NCBI RefSeq assembly: GCF_029846235.1
Contig: NZ_JARVWP010000024.1
Span: 40,317-104,316, forward strand
Source: Bradyrhizobium sp. CER78
Lineage (GTDB): Bacteria > Pseudomonadota > Alphaproteobacteria > Rhizobiales > Xanthobacteraceae
Length of the DNA stretch: 64,000 nucleotides
Reading direction: 5' to 3'
Notes under the pieces: generated by a model
Seen by the model: only the letters and a program-made list of their open reading frames with translations
What the model was told of the DNA's origin: nothing
Database searches by the model: none
Shown here: positions 60,096 to 64,000 of the stretch, in pieces
Layout of the letters: the number at the start of each line of letters is the position of its first letter
Position numbering within the stretch: position 1 is the stretch's first letter
Made by a program: the position numbers and the translations under genes

Positions 60096-60419
60096 TGCGC
60101 GTCTCTGGCGGCAGTGGTCCGCCCGCGCGACCGGGACGTCTTGCTGGATGCTGGAGATGCAATTTGTGCCAAATGAAAGATCCTGAAGTGCAACAGATGC
60201 CGGCTGATTTCCCCGGCGGGTAGGCGCGCTTCGCCACGCATATCGGAGCTAGCAGTATATTACCGTTCAACCGGCGGGCGAATGACAATACGCCGACGCC
60301 ACGGTGGTTCCAATCGGCCGATTGCTGCACCAGATGTTGGCATCCCACCGGAACATCGATTTCCTCCATGTGTTGTCCGCTCTTTCGGGGCCGAGAGCCT
60401 GCGGTGACGGGAGGCCGAG
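60096..60419. other. Gap upstream of the avidin-like gene
   Basis: A 324-base region between the divergent small hypothetical gene and the avidin-like gene. No additional ORF, repeat or terminator is convincing. An in-frame TGA at 60405-60407 closes the avidin-like frame upstream. Confidence 0.5.
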
Positions 60420-60791
60420 ATGACGTGGGTCGGCAAGTGGCAGAACCAGTATGGATCGATCGTCGAAATCACCAGCGAGGCGGATGGCCGCATCGAGGGG
60501 ACCTTTCGTAGCGCGCTTGCCGATAGCGGCTTTTACGGTCAGACGGTCCCGATCGTCGGCGTCCACCAGGACAATTGCATCGGCTTTTCGTCGGTCGGGT
60601 CTTCGGCGGCGGGCGATCGTGTCGTCTCCTATGCAGGTTTGCTTCGCGACGGGAAAATGGAAACGGCGTGGTTCGTGGTGTCGGACAAGGCGCTGGTTGC
60701 AGCCGGGGAGGGTGAACCGGCGACACTGAAGCCGTTGAACTGGTGGCGAGCGGTCACGACAAGCATCGATACCTTTGAACGGGTGATGTAG
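60420..60791 (+). CDS. Avidin/streptavidin-family protein without signal peptide
   Basis: A 123-residue single-domain protein with the avidin beta-barrel pattern. By alignment to streptavidin: WQNQYGS (N9, Y11, S13) matches WYNQLGS; GTFRSAL (F29, S31, L33) matches GTYESAV; AWFVVS (W84) matches QWLLTS; W108/W109 matches W120; and SIDTFERV (D117) matches HDTFTKV. Tryptophans W79 and W92 of streptavidin are Gly60 and Tyr71 here. Binding of biotin is therefore possible but likely weaker or altered. GGGAGG precedes the ATG, and an in-frame stop lies 15 bp upstream, so no signal peptide is hidden: the protein is cytoplasmic, unlike bradavidin. Confidence 0.85.
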   Translation: MTWVGKWQNQYGSIVEITSEADGRIEGTFRSALADSGFYGQTVPIVGVHQDNCIGFSSVGSSAAGDRVVSYAGLLRDGKMETAWFVVSDKALVAAGEGEPATLKPLNWWRAVTTSIDTFERVM

Positions 60792-60797
60792 CGCCGA

Positions 60798-60986
60798 TTA
60801 GGTGGTTTCGCCCTCCCTGCGCGCCGTGGCAACGGTGCTTTCGATTTCCGCGGCGAGGGCACTCAGCTGCTCGGCAAGCTTGCTGAACAGCTCGCGCTTT
60901 CGGACATCCGTTGCCAGGTCGCGGATCAACGCGCACTCCGCCGCGTCGGTGCGAAGCTTTTCGAGATGCGTCAGCATGTCCTGCAT
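60798..60986 (-). CDS. Small helical hypothetical protein
   Basis: A 62-residue charged, mostly helical protein (MLTHLEKLRTDAAECALI ... KRELFSKLAEQLSALAAEI), with one cysteine. It is probably a short coiled coil. The start ATG at 60986 (MQDMLTH) is chosen over one at 61088 because the upstream 34 residues show no conserved pattern. It is convergent with the avidin-like gene (6-bp gap). I do not recognise a family, but short helical proteins of this type are common in Bradyrhizobium. Confidence 0.55.
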   Translation of the reverse strand: MQDMLTHLEKLRTDAAECALIRDLATDVRKRELFSKLAEQLSALAAEIESTVATARREGETT

Positions 60987-61124
60987 TTCTGGTCCCCGAA
61001 TGCGGCTTCCAACGGTAAGGTGGCATGGAAGCCTGCGACAATAACCTGTGATAATTTTCCGCCGGACCTCAAGCGGAGACAATGGCAAGATGGGTATCGC
61101 TGCATTCCACGCATCCTGCGAATA

Positions 61125-63086
61125 CTACCGGCGATCGAGTATCTCGCGGACCCGCAAGGCAAGCTTGGCCTGTGAGACCGGCTTCTCCAGGAGATCGACG
61201 CCCTGGTCCAGCCTGCCATGGTGGATGACTGCGTTTTGCGAATAGCCCGTCATGTACAGAATCTTCAGTCCCGGCCGCATCTCTGCAGCACGTTTCCCGA
61301 GTTCGCGACCGTTCATGCCCGGCATCACCACGTCGGTCAGAACGAGGTCGATATGCGGCTGGTCCTGCAGCAGGATGGTCAACGCGGCCTGCGCGCTCCC
61401 CGCCGTCAGAACACGATAATTCAGCTCGCGCAGCAGCTCACTGACATAGGTGCGAAGATCCTCGTCGTCTTCAACGACCAGGACCGTCTCGACCTTGTTC
61501 GATTCAGCCTCGGCGATCGGTTCGTCGATCTCCTCCTGCTCCACGGCGGGGCCACGGTGGCGGGGGAAGTACATCTTGATGTTGGTGCCGTAACCGAGCT
61601 CGCTGTAGATCTTGATATGGCCACCCGACTGCTTCACGAAGCCGTATACTTGACTGAGGCCGAGACCCGTGCCCTGTCCGGTTTCCTTGGTCGTGAAGAA
61701 CGGCTCGAATGCGTGGTCCAGCGTGTCCCGGCTCATGCCGAGGCCTGTGTCCGTTACGCTGATCACCACATATTGCCCGGGATTGAGTTCAGGATTTCGC
61801 AGGCAATACTCATAGTCCGCAGATACGTTGACCGCCTCGATCGTCAGTTTGCCGCCGTCCGGCATCGCATCGCGCGCATTGATCGCAAGGTTGAGCATGG
61901 CAGATTCGAGATGGTTCGGGTCCGCTTCAATCTGCCAGAGCCCGGCGCTGCCGACCGTCTGAACCTCGACGCGCTCGCCAAGGGTCCGTTGCAGAAAGTC
62001 CTGCAGCCCGTTGAGGAAGTTGTTCAGCTCGATCGGTTTCGGGGCAAGAGCCTGTCGCCGCGAAAAGGCGAGCAGGCGGCTGGTCAGGCTCGCTGCACGC
62101 TGGGCGCCGCGTTTCGCATGGGATAAGGCGCGCTGAAAATTGGCGTTGCTGGCAAGCTGCCTGGCGTGCCGCTCCATCGTTTCCAAATTGCCGATCACGA
62201 TCATCAGCAGATTATTGAAATCGTGCGCGACGCCTCCGCTGAGCTGTCCGACAGCCTCGAGCTTTTGCGAGGCAAGCAATTGATCCTGGATCTTGGCCAA
62301 CGCCTCCTGCGCGTTGCGCCGTTCGGTGATGTCGCGGGTAATTTTGGCAAACCCGATCAGTGCACCGCTTTCGTCCGCGATCCGGTCGATGACGACCGAC
62401 GCCCAGAACTTCGAGCCGTCTTTGCGTACACGCCATCCTTCGGCTTCGAACCGACCGCTTTGCGCGGCTTGCTCGAGCGCGAGTTGAGGCTTCCGATTTG
62501 CGCGATCCTCCTCCGTGTAGAACTGCGAGAAGTGCCGGCCGATGATTTCCTCCGGCGCGTACCCCTTGATCCGTTCAGCGCCCGGATTCCAGGTGACGAC
62601 GGAGCCCTTCGCGTCGAGCTGGAAAATGGCATAGTCAACCACCGCTTCGATCAGTCGGCGATAGCGCCGTTCGCTCTCTATGAGGGCCTGGCCTGCTTCC
62701 TGACGCTCGGTGATGTCGCGTGTGACCTTGGCGAATCCGATCAGCGATCCCTTGTGATCCCGCACAGCCTCGATCACCACGGTCGCCCAAAAGCGGCTTC
62801 CATCCTTGCGCACGCGCCAGCCTTCCGAGCTAAATCGTCCTTGCTCGGTGGCAATCGCCAACGCCTTCAGCGGCAATCCGGCGGCTTGATCTTCGGGCGT
62901 ATAGAAGATCGACAAAGGACGCCCGATGATCTCGTCGGCGGTATATCCCTTCATTCGGGTCGCGCCGGAATTCCAGCTCGCGATCGTGCCGTCAGGATCG
63001 ACCAGATAAATCGCGTAGTCGACGATCGCGTCGATCAGCAGTTGAAGCCGTTGACTGTCTGTGAAGCCAGTTGCGTTTGAATGCAT
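61125..63086 (-). CDS. Soluble hybrid histidine kinase: PAS-PAS-HisKA-HATPase-REC
   Basis: A 653-residue cytoplasmic sensor kinase. Two similar PAS/PAC modules (about 15-130 and 140-260) each contain IIGR and a WRVRKDGS-x-FWA PAC motif. The HisKA phospho-acceptor His lies in GGVAHDFNNLL. The HATPase has N-box NLAINARDAMP and G-boxes DTGLGM and GTGLGLSQV. A C-terminal receiver has the acceptor Asp in LVLTDVVMPGMNG and a Lys in LEKPVS. No membrane segment. It may act on another response regulator, since no DNA-binding output is attached. The start at 63086 (MHSNATGFTD) is preferred over 63125. Confidence 0.9.
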   Translation of the reverse strand: MHSNATGFTDSQRLQLLIDAIVDYAIYLVDPDGTIASWNSGATRMKGYTADEIIGRPLSIFYTPEDQAAGLPLKALAIATEQGRFSSEGWRVRKDGSRFWATVVIEAVRDHKGSLIGFAKVTRDITERQEAGQALIESERRYRRLIEAVVDYAIFQLDAKGSVVTWNPGAERIKGYAPEEIIGRHFSQFYTEEDRANRKPQLALEQAAQSGRFEAEGWRVRKDGSKFWASVVIDRIADESGALIGFAKITRDITERRNAQEALAKIQDQLLASQKLEAVGQLSGGVAHDFNNLLMIVIGNLETMERHARQLASNANFQRALSHAKRGAQRAASLTSRLLAFSRRQALAPKPIELNNFLNGLQDFLQRTLGERVEVQTVGSAGLWQIEADPNHLESAMLNLAINARDAMPDGGKLTIEAVNVSADYEYCLRNPELNPGQYVVISVTDTGLGMSRDTLDHAFEPFFTTKETGQGTGLGLSQVYGFVKQSGGHIKIYSELGYGTNIKMYFPRHRGPAVEQEEIDEPIAEAESNKVETVLVVEDDEDLRTYVSELLRELNYRVLTAGSAQAALTILLQDQPHIDLVLTDVVMPGMNGRELGKRAAEMRPGLKILYMTGYSQNAVIHHGRLDQGVDLLEKPVSQAKLALRVREILDRR

Positions 63087-63359
63087 TCGCGCACAACACC
63101 CAAATGAGCCGCCCCCTCGATGCAATCGGATGACGTAGGCGGTAACGTCAGCATATTGAACTCGTTCCCGGCCGCAATAGCCTGCAGATTAGGAACCAAT
63201 CGGAGGGTCCTGCGCTCGAGCCGAATGAACTGCAATTCATCAATGCGCGGAATTGCCCGAAGAGACTGGGCAAGAATGGGACCGCTTACCCATCCTTCGA
63301 TTGTTCGGACCGCTGTTGCCCATGCGACACGACGGGCAACTCAGTCAAAACCTGTCAAT

Positions 63360-63810
63360 CCGACCCGGCAAAAATATTTCGATTTATCAGAAGTGAAACT
63401 CGGTGTATGGTTTGTCCGTCTCGCCCGATCGAGGGGCGCTTCGCGATCGTCACGAACGCGGGTCGAGATGCGGTGGACGCCGATTGCGCAACTGACGAGT
63501 GCGCATGATGCGGACGGTGAAGTCGTGTGGTCCTGACGCCCTAGTGGTAGGTGTCTCTCGAATTGCGCGGTGCGCGGTGCGCGTTGCGGAGACGGTGACA
63601 ACAAAACCCAGTCTCGCCGGGGAGAGCACGAAGTAAGCCGTAGCCCATCGCGCAGGGAAAGCCGGGTTGTCTCCGGTTACACCTGTGGTCCTGCCCCCGT
63701 GCTTTCTACCTTTGCACGGGGCCCATGGGTGCGATCGGCACCCGGCTTTCCCTGCGCCCTCTTCAAGAGAGGGCGGGAAGACAAGCAAGGCTCGGACAAT
63801 TCATGTCGCG
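63360..63810. repeat. Structured interspersed repeat block (Bradyrhizobium type)
   Basis: A noncoding stretch with a strong nested structure. The outer stem is GCGCAGGGAAAGCCGGGT (63650-63667) with its complement (63740-63757). An inner stem CCCCGTGC/GCACGGGG lies at 63695-63702 and 63714-63721, and a GCCCTCT/AGAGGGC hairpin follows (63756-63774). From memory, similar blocks recur widely in Bradyrhizobium genomes. The left border at 63360 is approximate. A 138-residue frame crossing it (63120-63536) is not believable as a gene. Confidence 0.65.
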
Positions 63811-63840
63811 AGAACGCGAAACTGCGTCTCCATTCTCGCT

Positions 63841-63942
63841 GTCATCGCCCGGCTCGACCGGGCGATCCAGCCCGCCGCGGCCTTTCGACTCAAGCACTGC
63901 GGCCTCTGGAATACTGGAACACCCGCTTTCGCGGGTGATGAC
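63841..63942. repeat. GTCATCGCCCGG-type palindromic repeat
   Basis: It begins with hairpin ATCGCCCGG-ctcga-CCGGGCGAT and ends with ACCCGC-ttt-GCGGGT followed by GATGAC, which pairs with the GTCATC at the left end. The unit is about 102 bp. Another repeat of the same style seems to start at about 63985 and is cut by the window end. Confidence 0.7.
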
Positions 63943-64000
63943 ACCGCGTGTTGACATCTTGAATCGAGAGCCATCCCCATCGTCGTCCTGGCGAAAGCCC

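Noticed and set aside
63120..63536. 138-residue plus-strand open frame
   Set aside because: It overlaps the hybrid kinase upstream region and a repeat block; the product is Arg/Ser-rich without pattern.
63360..63942. Insertion sequence or prophage edge
   Set aside because: No transposase or integrase frame is present; the block consists of palindromic noncoding repeats.

Overview
The window looks like a stretch of chromosome from Bradyrhizobium or a very close relative (Alphaproteobacteria). Coding density and GC are high, and the gaps hold several families of interspersed palindromic repeats of the kind common in Bradyrhizobium genomes. The gene content also fits: class II DAHP synthase, citramalate synthase, LOG, DUF2865 and DUF2889 proteins, a bradavidin-like protein, and PssA with a short Psd. 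This assignment is from recognition, not a database search. I see no transposase, integrase, prophage, CRISPR array, rRNA or tRNA.

Layout. 0-16 kb: a TRAP substrate-binding protein; three small secreted or membrane proteins; a minus-strand adaptor-pump-outer membrane heavy-metal RND efflux operon (8.75 to 2.65 kb) ending in a small proline-rich secreted protein; a PmrA/QseB-type response regulator and sensor kinase beside it; an M20 peptidase; the TRAP permeases DctM and DctQ; moaA. 16-30 kb: mostly housekeeping (PEGA lipoprotein, gph, SDR, rpiA, DUF2059, gor, class II aroG, dgkA, nadE) with small conserved proteins and one lower-GC DUF6680 gene. 30-41 kb: the translationally coupled cysS-GNAT-cimA operon, a VOC protein, LOG, an Atm1-type ABC exporter, psd-pssA, an RraA-like protein and a TerC/YjbE protein with a possible manganese-riboswitch leader. 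42-47 kb: an SDR, a MocR-type regulator divergent from a cupin-AhpD pair, an EamA exporter, GrpB and DUF2889. 47.9-54.5 kb: a self-contained acyl-CoA beta-oxidation cassette (ligase, TetR, SCP-x-like thiolase, two hot-dog hydratase subunits, SDR, LCAD-type dehydrogenase) around a divergent promoter with a clear TetR palindrome. 54.6-64 kb: a soluble tandem-PAS chemoreceptor, a ThDP enzyme coupled to an FAD amine oxidoreductase, a cytoplasmic avidin-like protein, a soluble PAS-PAS hybrid kinase, and a terminal block of structured repeats.

How parts work together. The response regulator probably controls the efflux operon and the sensor kinase through a shared CTTAC-N6-CTTAC direct repeat found in both promoter regions. 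The 47.9-54.5 kb cassette carries every activity for a full beta-oxidation turn plus its own regulator. psd and pssA together make phosphatidylethanolamine.

Best leads for something new: the avidin-fold protein at 60420-60791, which lacks a signal peptide and two of the tryptophans that line the biotin pocket; the cloverleaf-like repeats, in which hairpin arms change sequence but keep pairing; and the two-promoter operator of the metal-efflux two-component system.
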